Source of the DNA: Symbiodinium natans
Lineage: Eukaryota; Sar; Dinophyceae; Suessiales; Symbiodiniaceae
Length of the DNA: 22,049 nt
Direction: 5' to 3'
Assembly: GCA_905221605.1 (NCBI GenBank)
Contig: CAJNDS010002191.1
Span: forward strand, 1,429,953 to 1,452,001
The notes below the pieces were generated by a model that was not told where the DNA came from, did not search any database, and was given only the letters and a program-made list of their open reading frames with translations. Made by a program: the position numbers and the translations under genes. Below are positions 8,709 through 18,094 of this stretch, piece by piece (positions within the stretch are counted from its first letter, which is position 1; each line of letters starts with the position of its first letter).

Positions 8709-10155
8709 AAATAAAAAAATAAACTCAGTAAAACTATTGGAAATAAATTTATTTTCTGGAAAAGTCAGGCCCATTTAAAATTTTAAAATCCTTAAAATCC
8801 TGAAAACCCTTAAAATTTTGAAAGCCCGGACCTTTCAATATTTTAAGGATTTTAAGGAATTTAAGGCATTTTAAATTCTTAAAATCCTTAAAATCCTTAA
8901 AATTTTGAAAGAAAATTAAATTATTTTCCGGAAAGAGGCAGGCCAATTTAAAATTTTAAGAATCCTTAAAATCCTTAAAATCCTTAAAATTTTGAAAGCC
9001 CGGGCCTTTCAAAATTTTAAGGATTTTAAGGAATTTAAGGCCTTTTAAAATTCTTAAAATCCTTAAAATCCTTAAAATTTTGAAAGAAAATTAAATTATT
9101 TTCCGGAAAGAGGCAGGCCCATTTAAAATTTTAAGAATCCTTAAAATCCTTAAAATCCTTAAAATTTTGAAAGCCCGGGCCTTTCAAAGTTTTAAGGATT
9201 TTAAGGAATTTAAGGCCTTTTAAATTTCTTAAAATCCTTAAAATCCTTAAAATTTTGAAAGAAAATCAAATTATTTTCCGGAAAGAGGCAAGCCCATTTA
9301 AAATTTTAAAAATCCTTAAAATCCTTAAAATCCTCAAAATTTTCAAAGAAAATTAAATTATTTTCCGGAAAGAGGCAGGCCCATTTAAAATTTTAAAAAC
9401 CCTTAAAATCCTTAAAATCCTGAAAATTTTGAAAGGTTGGGGCTTTCAAAATTTTAAGGATTTTAAGGAATTTAAGGCCTTTTAAATTTCTTTAAAATCC
9501 TTAAAATCCTTAAAATCCTTAAAATTTTGAAAGAAAATTAAATTATTTTCCGGAAAGAGGCAGGCCCATTTAAAATCTTAAAAATCCTTAAAATCCTTAA
9601 AATCCTTAAAATTTTGAAAGGTTGGGGCTTTCAAAATTTTAAGGATTTTAAGGAATTTAAGGCCTTTAAATCCTTAAAATCCTTAAAATCCTTAAAATCC
9701 TTAAAATTTTGAAAGAAAATTAAATCATTTTCCGGAAAGAGGCAGGCCCATTTAAAATTTTAAAAATCCTTAAAATCCTTAAAATCCTTAAAATTTTGAA
9801 AGCCCGGGCCTTTCAAAATTTTAAGGATTTTAAGGAATTTAACGCCTTTTAAATTTCTTAAAATCCTTAAAATCCTGAAAATTTTGAAAGAAAATTAAAT
9901 TATTTTCCGGAAAGAGGCAGGCCAATTTAAAATTTTAAAAATCCTTAAAATCCTTAAAATCCTTAAAATTTTGAAAGCCCGGGCCTTTCAAAATTTTAAG
10001 GATTTTAAGGAATTTAGCGCCTTTAAATTTCTTAAAATCCTTAAAATCCTAAAAATTTTGAAATAAAATTAAAATACATTCCGGAAAGAGTCAGGCCCAT
10101 TTAAAATCTTAAAAATCCTTAAAATCCTTAAAATCCTTAAAATTTTGAAAGCCCC
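8709..10155 (+). repeat. AT-rich satellite of about 179 bp, forward-oriented arm
   Basis: Units begin with TTTTCCGGAAAGAGGCAGGC at 8924, 9099, 9274, 9361, 9546, 9728, 9903 and about 10078, with a diverged one near 8755. Spacing is 175-185 bp except one half unit of 87 bp. Each unit holds runs of ATCCTTAAA and the palindrome AAAGCCCGGGCCTTT flanked by complementary CTTAAAATCC/GGATTTTAAG stretches. Confidence 0.95.
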
Positions 10156-12560
10156 AACTTTTTAAAAAATTTTCAGGATTTTAAGGATTTTAAGGATTTT
10201 TAAAATTTTAAATGGGCCTGCCTCTTTCCGGAAAATAATTTAATTTTCTTTCAAAATTTTAAGGATTTTAAGGATTTTAAGGATTTTAAGGATTTTAAGA
10301 AATTTAAAAGGCGTTAAATTCCTTAAAATCCTTAAAATTTTGAAAGCCCCAACCTTTCAAAATTTTAAGGATTTTAAGGATTTTAAGGATTTTTAAAATT
10401 TTAAATGGGCCTGCCTCTTTCCGGAAAATGATTTAATTTTCTTTCAACATTTTTTAAGGATTTTAAGGTTTTTAAGAAATTTAAAAGGCCTTAAATTCCT
10501 TAAAATCCTTAAAATTTTGAAAGCCCCAACCTTTCAAAATTTTAAGGATTTTAAGGATTTTAAGGATTTTTAAAATTTTAAATGGGCCTGCCTCTTTCCG
10601 GAAAATAAATTATTTTTCTTTCAAAATTTTAAGGATTTTAAGGATTTTAAGAAATTTAAAAGGCCTTAAATTCCTTAAAATCCTTAAAATTTTGAAAGGC
10701 CCGGGCTTTCAAAATTTTCAGGATTTTAAGGATTTTAAGGATTTTTAAAATTTTAAATGGGCCTGCCTCTTTCCGGAAAATGATTTAATTTTCTTTCAAA
10801 ATTTTAAGGATTTTAAGGATTTTAAGAAATTTAAAGGCCTTAAATTCCTTAAAATCCTTAAAATTTTGAAAGCCGCAACCTTTCAAAATTTTAAGGATTT
10901 TAAGCATTTTAAGGATTTTAAGGATTTTTAAAATTTTAAATGGGCCTGCCTCTTTCCGGAAAATAATTTAATTTTCTTTCAAAATTTTAAGGATTTTAAG
11001 GATTTTAAGGATTTTAAGAATTTTAAAAGGCCTTAAATTCCTTAAAATCCTTAAAATTTTGAAAGCCCCAACCTTTCAAATTTTTAAGGATTTTAAGGAT
11101 TTTAAGGATTTTTAAAATTTTAAATGGGCCTGCCTCTTTCCGGAAAATGATTTAATTTTCTTTCAAAATTTCAAGGATTTTAAGGATTTTAAGGATTTTA
11201 AGAAATTTAAAAGGCCTTAAATTCCTTAAAATCCTTAAAATTTTGAAAGGCCCGGGCTTTCAAAATTTTAAGGATTTTAAGGATTTTAAGGATTTTGAAA
11301 ATTTTAAATGGGCCTGCCTCTTTCCGGAAAATAATATAATTTTCTTTCAAAATTTTCAGGATTTTAAGGATTTTAAGAAATTTAAAAGGCCTTAAATTCC
11401 TTAAAATCCTTAAGATTTTGAAAGGCCCGGGCTTTCAAAATTTTAAGGATTTTAAGGATTTTAAGGATTTTTAAAATTTTAAATGGGCCTGCCTCTTTCC
11501 GGAAAATGATTTAATTTTCTTTCAAAATTTTAAGGATTTTAAGAAATTTAAAAAGGCCTTAAATTCCTTAAAATCCTTAAAATTTTGAAAGCCCCAACCT
11601 TTCAAAATTTTAAGGATTTTAAGGATTTTAAGGATTTTAAAATTTTAAATGGGCCTGCCTCTTTCCGGAAAATGATTTAATTTTCTTTCAAAATTTTAAG
11701 GATTTTATGGATTTTAAGGATTTTAAGAAATTTAAAAGGCCTTAAATTCCTTAAAATCCTTAAAATTTTGAAAGCCCCAACCTTTCAAAATTTTAAGGAT
11801 TTTAAGGATTTTAAGGATTTTTAAAATATTAAATGGGCCTGCCTCTTTCCGGAAAATGATTTAATTTTCTTTCGAAATTTTAAGGATTTTAAGGATTTTA
11901 AGAAATTTAAAAGGCCTTAAATTCCTTAAAATCCTTAAAATTTTGAAAGGCCCGGGCTTTCAAAATTTTAAGGATTTTAAGGATTTTAAGGATTTTTGAA
12001 ATTTTAAATGGGCCTGCCTCTTTCCGGAAAATAATATAATTTTCTTTCAAAATTTTAAGGATTTTAAGGATTTTAAGAAATTTAAAAGGCCTTAAATTCC
12101 TTAAAATCCTTAAAATTTTGAAAGGCCCGGGCTTTCAAAATTTTAAGGATTTTAAGGATTTTAAGGATTTTTAAAATTTTAAATGGGCCTGCCTCTTTCC
12201 GGAAAATATTTTAATTTTCTTTCAAAATTTTAAGGGATTTTAAGGATTTTAAGGATTTTAAGAAAAAAGGCCTTAAATTCCTTAAAATCCTTAAAATTTT
12301 GAAAGCCCCAACCTTTCAAAATTTTAAGGATTTTAAGGATTTTAAGGATTTTTAAAATTTTAAATGGGCCTGCCTCTTTCCGGAAAATAATTTAATTTTC
12401 TTTCAAAATTTTAAGGATTTTAAGGATTTTAAGAAATTTAAAAGGCCTTAAATTCCTTAAAATCCTTAAAATTTTGAAAGGTCCGGGCTTTCAAAATTTT
12501 AAGGATTTTGTGGTCCTTTTAAAATTTTGGAAAACCCCTAAATTCCTTAAAATCCTTAAA
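10156..12560 (-). repeat. AT-rich satellite of about 179 bp, inverted arm
   Basis: The reverse complement of the left-arm unit: GGGCCTGCCTCTTTCCGG starts at 10214, 10407, 10584, 10759, 10942, 11126, 11310, 11485, 11651, 11835, 12010, 12185 and 12366, mean spacing about 179 bp. The orientation flips once, near 10155. The right end decays into single-copy sequence at 12500-12560. Confidence 0.95.
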
Positions 12561-12733
12561 GTTTTGGAAGGCGAAGCAGGACCGTCAAATAACGCATAAA
12601 GGTCCTACATACATAGCCCTAAACCCTAACCCTAAACCCAAATCCCTGCTTTCAACCCCCAGTTGTGAGAGTTTTGATTGCAGCTCCGAGGTGTTTGGCT
12701 CTGCGCCTCGTTTGCAGTTGAGACTGGGTTGAG

Positions 12734-12914
12734 GGTTGGGGTTTAGGGTTTAGGGTTTGGGGTTTGGGGTTTGGGGTTTGGGGTTTAGGCTTAAGGCTGC
12801 TTGAGGTCCCCAGCCTTCAGGCTGATTTTTTTATTGGGGGGCGGGGGCGGAGGTAAGTGAGGATTTGAGGTTTAGGGTTTAGGGTTTGAGGTTGAGGGTT
12901 GAGGGTTTAGGGTT
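12734..12914 (+). repeat. TTTAGGG/TTTGGGG blocks
   Basis: 12734-12789 (TTTAGGG then TTTGGGG) and 12871-12914 (mixed TTTAGGG, TTGAGGG), upstream of the exon at 12967. A separate island at 12680-12725 follows TTGATTGCAG but has no decisive frame. Confidence 0.85.
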
Positions 12915-12966
12915 CTTTTGAACTCTGCTCGTGCTTTTGTTGTTTTTCTCTAATGGTTGGGTCTAG

Positions 12967-13075
12967 AAAGTCTATAAGCTCGGCCTCGATGCAGATATTT
13001 ACCCTGAAGTTCGCAGCCCCTTGGCGTTGCAAGGGATGATGTCCATCATTCGAGGGCTTCTGGGAGGGCCAAAAG
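12967..13075 (+). CDS. Strong exon, unknown protein (VYKLGLDADIYPEV)
   Basis: Acceptor tract TTTGTTGTTTTTCTCTAATGGTTGGGTCTAG includes a branch-like CTAAT; the donor AAAAG/GTGAGAG is consensus. The 36-codon frame reads KVYKLGLDADIYPEV, RSPLALQGMMSIIRG, LLGGPK. No stop interrupts it, and codon use resembles the AdoMetDC exons. I do not recognise the family; the C-terminal half is moderately hydrophobic. It lies inside the AdoMetDC intron between exons at 2704 and 14054, and there is no obvious slot for it in AdoMetDC. It may be a nested gene or a lineage-specific insertion. Confidence 0.55.
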
Positions 13076-13259
13076 GTGAGAGGTTTGGGATTGGGGTTGG
13101 CTGCCACCTTTGCCTCCTTGGCGATGCTGCATCTTGGTAGGGGATCTGGATCACTTGCTTGGAAGTGCCTGAAGTTAGAGGTTTGGGGTGCGGGGTTGGT
13201 TGAGGTTTAGGCTTTCAGGAGGTTTTGGGGCTTAGCAGCGTCTACTGCAGTGAGTTCAG

Positions 13260-13301
13260 CGCGGAAGTGCGAAGGGTTTCCATCCTCGGTGCAGACACTA
13301 G
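13260..13301 (+). CDS. Putative exon following 12967-13075
   Basis: Acceptor GAGTTCAG (13252-13259) and donor CACTAG/GTAGGC (13302). Phase-compatible with the preceding exon (both breaks phase 1), giving a continuation reading RKCEGFPSSVQTL. Another frame reads AEVRRVSILGADT, so the reading frame is not certain. The donor context GGTAGGCCCTTGGGA recurs at 21399-21413. Confidence 0.3.
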   Translation, partial: RGSAKGFHPRCRH

Positions 13302-13370
13302 GTAGGCCCTTGGGAATTCTTTTTTGTCCGGTATTGGGTTTAAGAGACGTTTAAGAGACTCCTATGTCTA

Positions 13371-13583
13371 ATGTAAACCCTAAACCCTACACCCTACACC
13401 CTACACCCTAAACCCTAGAACGTAGAACCTAAACCCTAAACCCCGGAGTATTTTTCAGAAGGGCCATCCTGGGAAGCGGAGGCTCAGAAACCAGACTTCA
13501 GAACTAGCCAGCCCTGGGTTTAGGGTTTAGGGTTTAGGGTTTAGGGTTTAGGGTTTAGGGTTTAGGGTTTAGGGTTTAGGGTA
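13371..13583. repeat. Opposed CCCTAAA and TTTAGGG blocks
   Basis: CCCTAAA/CCCTACA at 13371-13445 and about nine TTTAGGG at 13518-13580, separated by about 70 bases of unique sequence. Confidence 0.85.
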
Positions 13584-13739
13584 GTTTGTTGGGACTTTCA
13601 TATTCAGCAAACAACTAACCAGAGGGTTTTATGGGGCAATTCTTGGCCCGTCATGGATTGTTGATATCCCACACCCCTGAACTTCCGGAATGAACCTTGG
13701 ACTCTCAAACTGCACAAGGAAGCCCAAGTATGATGAAGG

Positions 13740-13880
13740 CAGGGTTTAGGGTTTAGGGTTTGGGGTTCATAGGGTTTAGGGTTTAGGGTTCTTAGGGTCT
13801 AGGGTTCATAGGGTTTAGGTTTAGGGTTTAGGATTTAGGGTTTAGGGTTCATAGGGTCTAGGGTTTAGGGTTTAAGGTTT
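13740..13880 (+). repeat. TTTAGGG block with TTCATAGGG variants
   Basis: TTTAGGG interspersed with TTCATAGGG and GTCTAGGG. Bases 13584-13740 and 13881-14010 hold unique sequence without a supported feature; a short CCCTAAA run at 14016-14041 precedes the AdoMetDC exon. Confidence 0.8.
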
Positions 13881-14053
13881 CGGGCTTTAAGGCATCTTCC
13901 TTATGGGGTACTGTGCTCTGGTACTTCGTTTCAGAGGCCATCATGATTCCGGCCTTTTGTGTATATTCATGTTTGACAATTTTGTTGTATACAGCTTGTG
14001 TATGAGGACTAAAGACTAAACCCTAAACCCTAAACCCTAAATCCTCTGCCGAG

Positions 14054-14110
14054 GTCGGCGATGCGTATGTCCTCGGGCCGCTTACCGGCGAGCACTGGCT
14101 CTTCTACGAC
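14054..14110 (+). CDS. AMD1: AdoMetDC exon, GDAYVLG...W..Y motif
   Basis: Reads VGDAYVLGPLTGEHWLFYD, an unmistakable AdoMetDC signature (human GAAYCMGRMNSDCWYLY). The acceptor is TCTGCCGAG at 14045-14053, directly after CCCTAAATCC, which could supply a branch-point-like CTAAA. The frame stays open for 13 more codons to TAG at 14150. The alignment is best if the exon ends at GAC (14110) with a GC donor (GCTCTC), joining to ANYLERGDF in the next exon. If the intron started later, LYLPAPEMET would be included. Confidence 0.75.
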
Positions 14111-14180
14111 GCTCTCTACCTCCCGGCTCCTGAGATGGAAACCTAGGTTTCAGGCTTTTGGGGGGGGGGCTTTTCTAGGG

Positions 14181-14264
14181 CCTTATACTAACAATCCTTC
14201 ATAGGGATTCTAGTACCCCCTATCATCCCTATCAAGGACTGTTCGTATAAGAAGGAACATCCCA
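14181..14264 (+). mobile_element. MITE-like family 1, copy with diverged left end
   Basis: CCTTATACTAACAATCCTTC ... CAAGGACTGTTCGTATAAG-AAGGAACATCCCA. Same inner and right-hand sequence as the complete copy at 21501-21598; the outer left TGGGATGTTCC is missing or replaced. Confidence 0.7.
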
Positions 14265-14456
14265 AGCTGAGGTGTTTAAGGCATCTGGGATTTTGGGGTT
14301 CAGGGCTTAAAGGGCTTAAAGGGCTTTAGGGTTTAGGGTTCTAAAAGACCGGGGTTCAGGGCTTCAGGGGGCTTAGGGGCTTAGGGGTTTTCTCGGTCCA
14401 AGGTATTTGGACCTTCGGTTTCAGGGTTTTAGGGGTGTAGCAGTTGTCTTGGGGTT

Positions 14457-14520
14457 ACCCTAAACCCGAAACCCTAAAGCCTAAAGCCCAAAGCCTAAAC
14501 CCTAAACCCCAAACCCTGCA
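14457..14520 (-). repeat. CCCTAAA-like degenerate block
   Basis: CCCTAAA, CCTAAAG and CCCCAAA variants. The flanking 14265-14455 and 14521-15055 contain scattered TTAGGG pieces and no supported exon other than the start of 15056. Confidence 0.75.
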
Positions 14521-15055
14521 ATCCCTAGGGGCAGATGCTGGGGCCTTCTTTTTTTGCTTGAGAACACAGAGTCTGAGCTGCGCTGTGGTAGCCTTACTCC
14601 GCTTTTTCGGGTATCGGGTTGGAGATTCAAGGTTGTAGTAGTACGTGTTAAATACAACAACTAGGACTCTGAGTACGCCCTGACTCTCTTTTTCAGGGTC
14701 TAGGTTCCCTTCCTCATAAGCCCCTTCAAACAAAACCGGACACCCTTTTCATTTCTAGCCCACTCTTGGGTCGAGAAAAAGGGGAGCCCTCGTTGTTCTG
14801 TTTGCTTGCGGGACAACACAGCCCGAGTCAACTGGGTTTGGGGTTCAGGTTCAGGCTTTCTAAGGCTTCCCCGGAATCTGCAGACCACCAAGACCCAGAC
14901 GCCCAACCCCCAAACCCACCAGCAGCCTGGCCCCTGGGATGCTTGTTACATTTTTCCTTATGGGTTCGAGCGGAATCATATTCAGTAGTATTTTTCAGAG
15001 GGTTTTTCAGGGCCGTCCTAGTGTTGAAGCCCTGTGCCTGTGCGTGGCCGCACAG

Positions 15056-15133
15056 GCAAACTACCTGGAGCGCGGAGACTTTACCATCGACGTGATGATG
15101 TACGACTTGCCCAAGACGGTGCAAGAGGCTTAT
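15056..15133 (+). CDS. AMD1: AdoMetDC exon, putrescine-site strand DFTIDVMMYDL
   Basis: Acceptor GGCCGCACAG at 15046-15055. The frame reads ANYLERGDFTIDVMMYDL, then PKTVQEAY. It aligns with human [20 protein letters not shown]. In that alignment Asp174 and Thr176 of the human putrescine/charge-relay site are identical and Glu178 is Asp (numbering from memory). Downstream the frame continues into CCC-rich repeat, so the 3' end is uncertain: GAG (15127) with a GC donor, or after TAT (15133). The frame is also open upstream of 15056 (PSVEALCLCVAAQ), but the alignment favours starting at GCAAAC. Confidence 0.75.
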
Positions 15134-15469
15134 TCCCCTCAACCCCAAACAAACCATGACACCCTACACACCCTAAGCCCTAGACCCTGAACCCTCCACC
15201 CTACAGAAAACCCTCAACCAACTCATTCAGGGGCACAAGCTCGCAGGGACAGACTCAGCTCTTAGCACGGTAGCTCTATCTGGGGGAAGCAAGAAATGGC
15301 TCTCGACCCTAAACCCCAAACCCCTAAACCCTAAAACCTTACGGCTTAGGGTTTCGGGCTTCGGGTGCCCTTGTCTCGCTTGCCGCCTGCTCCAGCGGAG
15401 TGCGAAGGGCCTAAGCTTGAGATTTGGCTAAACCCTAACCCTAAACTTTCCCTAAACCCTAAACCCAAA

Positions 15470-15521
15470 TAGGGGTACTATAATCCCTATTAAGGACTGT
15501 TCGTATAAGGGGAACATCCCA
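15470..15521 (+). mobile_element. MITE-like family 1, right half only
   Basis: GGGGTACTATAATCCCTATT, then AAGGACTGTTCGTATAAGGG-GAACATCCCA, matching the right half of the copy at 21501-21598. Truncated on the left by CCCTAAA repeat. Confidence 0.7.
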
Positions 15522-15679
15522 ATTTGAGAACACCAAACCTTTGACCCTGAAACCTTAATTCCTCAACTACTAAAGGCTAAAGGCACTAAAGCTGAACCTG
15601 AATCAGATCAACATTAAACCGGAAGGCCCCACACAACACTAGACCACAATGAATATTTGGGGTTTGGGGCTCGGGGGAA

Positions 15680-15738
15680 GGGGGGGGGGGTGGGTGTGGG
15701 GGGGGCGGGCGGGGGGGGAGAGTGGCGGGCGGGGGGGG
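15680..15738 (+). repeat. G-rich run with quadruplex potential
   Basis: Repeated G5-G10 tracts separated by T, A or C over about 60 bases. Confidence 0.85.
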
Positions 15739-15740
15739 CC

Positions 15741-15845
15741 GAACCCCAAAATCACAAACCCCAAAATCCCAAATCCTAAACCCGACCCCAAAATCCCAAA
15801 CCCCAAACCCTAAGCCCTAAACCCGAAACCCCAAACCTCAAACCC
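15741..15845 (-). repeat. CCCCAAA/CCCAAAATC block
   Basis: Degenerate CCCTAAA/CCCCAAA heptamers mixed with CCCAAAATC octamers or nonamers. Confidence 0.8.
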
Positions 15846-15885
15846 AGTAAAAAACTCCCAACCTGACAGGTCTTTCACACTGCAG

Positions 15886-15935
15886 AGCCGGAGGGAAGCC
15901 GCAGCGGAGCAGAAGCGATGACCAGCCCCCTGGGG
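15886..15935 (+). CDS. Putative AdoMetDC exon, EAMTSPLG segment
   Basis: Preceded by GACAGGTCTTTCACACTGCAG, a fair polypyrimidine acceptor. One frame reads PEGSRSGAEAMTSPLG and then meets a possible GC donor (GCATTT) that leads straight into TTTAGGG repeats. It lies between the TIDVMM and CGYSCN exons, where AdoMetDCs have a segment such as AAxVMTESSGIRxLxP; AEAMTSPLGA resembles it loosely. The phase does not match my preferred end for the previous exon, so this is tentative. Confidence 0.3.
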
Positions 15936-15937
15936 GC

Positions 15938-16310
15938 ATTTAGGGTTTAGGGTTTAGGGTTTAGGGTTTAGGGTTTAGGGTTAGGGTTTAGGGTTTAGGG
16001 TTTAGGGTCCAGGGTTCAGGGTTCAGGGTTCAGGGTTCAGGGTTTAGGGCTTGTGACAGGGTTTAGGGTTGAGTGTGTAGGGTTTAGGCTCTAGGGTTCA
16101 GGGTTCAGGGTTTTGAGTTTAGGCTTTGAGGCTTGTTTCTGTTTCTCAGTGGTAGGGTTTAGGGTTTAGGGTTTAGGGTTTTGGGTTTTGGGTTTTGGGT
16201 TTTGGGTTTTGGGTTTAGGGTTTAGGGTTTAGGGTTTAGGGATAAAAGTTTAGGTTTAGGGTTTGGGGTTTGGGGTTTAGGGTTTAGGACTCAGGGTTTA
16301 GGGACCCTAA
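15938..16310 (+). repeat. TTTAGGG array with TTCAGGG and TTTTGGG runs
   Basis: TTTAGGG blocks include five consecutive TTCAGGG-type units (16013-16046) and five consecutive TTTTGGG units (about 16178-16213), with short unique interruptions. Confidence 0.9.
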
Positions 16311-16340
16311 ACCGCTTCCTGAGGAGATTCCGGTCTTCAG

Positions 16341-16361
16341 GATGTGGCGGACTTTATGAAG
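16341..16361 (+). CDS. Putative exon, DVADFMK
   Basis: After GGTCTTCAG a GC-rich frame reads DVADFMK, continuing open as AEAPRGGFFHNGSS. A GC-type donor (AAG before GCCGAG at 16362) would end it as a 21-nt microexon; otherwise the open frame runs on to about 16430. The preceding bases 16312-16340 could also be coding (LPEEIPVF). It lies in the part of AdoMetDC before CGYS, but no family motif is present. Confidence 0.2.
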
Positions 16362-16429
16362 GCCGAGGCGCCCCGGGGGGGTTTCTTCCATAACGGCAGT
16401 TCTCTTTTCCAGGGTGTCCGAAATTAAGG

Positions 16430-17150
16430 TTTAGGGTATAGGGTTTAGGGTTTAGGGTTTAGGGTTCCTTTTTGGGGGGTCCCCTAAGTACGGCACCCCT
16501 AGAATGAGGACCTAAAGAGCGAGCCGACTTTAGAGAACTACCCATAATTGCCTTAGGGATTTATGATGTCGTTTTTCCTTTTGGGCTCTTTATACTGAAT
16601 ACTATTTAACATGTTACAACATAAATAAAGTTCAGTGTCTTTAGGAGCTTGATGGGCTTTAGGGTTGTGCAGCCTTTACGGGTTTGGGTGTTTTGATTGG
16701 GGGGCTTTGGGTTGAGTGTCAGGGCTGTAGAGGTATTAGGGTTGCACGTTTTTTGTCGCCCTAAACCCTAAACCCCAGGCTCTAGAGATTTCAGGTTTCC
16801 AAAAAACCGTACAGAATCTTGACATCCCGAGGGCTTCGGGAGTACGACTTCATGTTAAGGACACACTGGGCTGCCTACCTAACCCCCGCAGTAGAGTCAA
16901 CCCGAAACCCTACACCAAGAAAATTAAGCCCCGAACCCTGTTTAGGGTTTTGGGTTCGCGGTTTAGGGTTTAGGGTTTAGGGTCCAAACTATAAACCCGA
17001 AGCCCTAAACCCTACACCCTCCTTACTGGGATCTTAGAAGTTTTGAGAATATGTTTTCAGACCCAGGGCTGAATCCTAAGACCCAAACGCCTCACAATCC
17101 CAGACATCACCCAGCGAAATACAGTAGTCTTAGTGGGTCTTTTGCAGCAC
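16430..17150. other. Mostly unique sequence with short telomere-like pieces
   Basis: TTTAGGG at 16430-16466, a few heptamers near 16750-16775, 16940-16985 and 16995-17020. No exon is supported. Confidence 0.5.
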
Positions 17151-17650
17151 ATACAATATAATATTCTTAACGGGCTAATTTAATAACTAAAATGCAAGGC
17201 GTGAAGAACGCGCGTTTTTATGATTAAATTTACTAGCCCGTGCAAAACGCGCACATTACATATACTAAATTCACGCGTAAACTTGTAATTTAGTCTTTTT
17301 AAGGGGCTTTTTGCCCATAATATTGTATTGTAATTACTGCGGGTGAAAGAAGAATTATAACAAGCCCGCACTGCGTTCACACTCTATTATTATATTCACG
17401 CAATCATTACATTCATTTGTAACATAATAATACAGGGTTCTCTTCGTCATTATAGTTATATTCTTATGGGCGCGAGAAAAAGGACATTATTAATGCGCCC
17501 TTTCACTTCGTTCATACAACCATTACGGCCTTCATGCTTTCACTTCGTTTCATTATAAGGCCTTATGATTATAGTCTCTATGTAATAATAGTATTACCGG
17601 GGGAAGTAACCATAAGCCCTGTTAATAGAACTAGTGAAGTTATAGCCAGA
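17150..17650. other. AT-rich island of distinct composition
   Basis: About 500 bases of A/T-rich sequence with short GC words (AACGCGCG, CACGCGTAAAC, TTTCACTTCGTT twice) and no TTTAGGG. Composition and word use differ sharply from both neighbours. The only open frame (66 codons, minus strand, 17180-17380) matches nothing I know. An organelle-derived insertion or a separate mobile element is possible; I cannot tell which. Confidence 0.45.
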
Positions 17651-17689
17651 CCAAGACAGATGATTCACCTTTAGGACGTACCATTCATT

Positions 17690-17732
17690 GGTTTAGGGTT
17701 CAGGGTTCAGGGTTTAGGGTTTAGGGCTGAGG
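17690..17732 (+). repeat. Short TTTAGGG/TTCAGGG block
   Basis: Five or six heptamers before the putative acceptor at 17742-17756. Bases 17800-17990 show no supported feature. Confidence 0.75.
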
Positions 17733-17756
17733 GGTTTAGGGTTTTTTCGAGTTCAG

Positions 17757-17794
17757 GCGGCTACGTCCACAACTTGGAGTTCCATGTGTCACAG
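17757..17794 (+). CDS. Putative exon, GYVHNLEFHVSQ
   Basis: Follows TTTTTTCGAGTTCAG, a good acceptor whose last 11 bases recur before another exon-like island at 18502. The frame reads GYVHNLEFHVSQ, a plausible beta-strand-like stretch, and stays open through YSPSVGG. No family is recognised. It precedes the CGYSCN exon but does not match AdoMetDC there. The 3' end is arbitrary: a GT donor within CATGTGTC or later is possible. Confidence 0.25.
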
Positions 17795-17970
17795 TATTCC
17801 CCCTCTGTTGGGGGGTTAGGTTTCTTTCTGAATCCCCTTTAGCCCTAAATAAAGCCTGCAAACCCAAGAAAGGGCGCGCTTTCTGGGCAGCCTGAGTAAA
17901 CTGGCAGCAGTAGAAAAATCGGTGTAATAGTGTAAGTCCTATTCTTACTCTTCATTCCCTGCCTACACCC

Positions 17971-18094
17971 TAATCAGCAAGCAGCCCAACCCACCCTAAA
18001 CTCTAAACCCTAAACCCTAAACCCTAAACCCTAAACCCTAAACCCTAAACCCTAAACCCTAAACCCTAAACCCTAAACCCTAATCAGCAAGCAG
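17971..18094 (+). repeat. Duplicated acceptor sequence around a CCCTAAA array
   Basis: TAATCAGCAAGCAG occurs at 17971-17984 and 18081-18094 with about 13 CCCTAAA units between them. The second copy is the acceptor of the CGYSCN exon; the first leads only into repeat. Confidence 0.8.

Noticed and set aside
8749-8946. 65-aa minus-strand frame rich in Lys and Phe
   Set aside because: Satellite sequence; it appears only where the repeat happens to lack a stop.
8709-12560. CRISPR-like array
   Set aside because: The regular spacing is of whole 179-bp units with no unique spacers, in an AT-rich eukaryotic satellite; no cas genes.
14766-15157. Overlapping 109-aa frames on both strands
   Set aside because: They are extensions over repeat-derived sequence; only the 15056-15133 part in a third frame carries AdoMetDC motifs.
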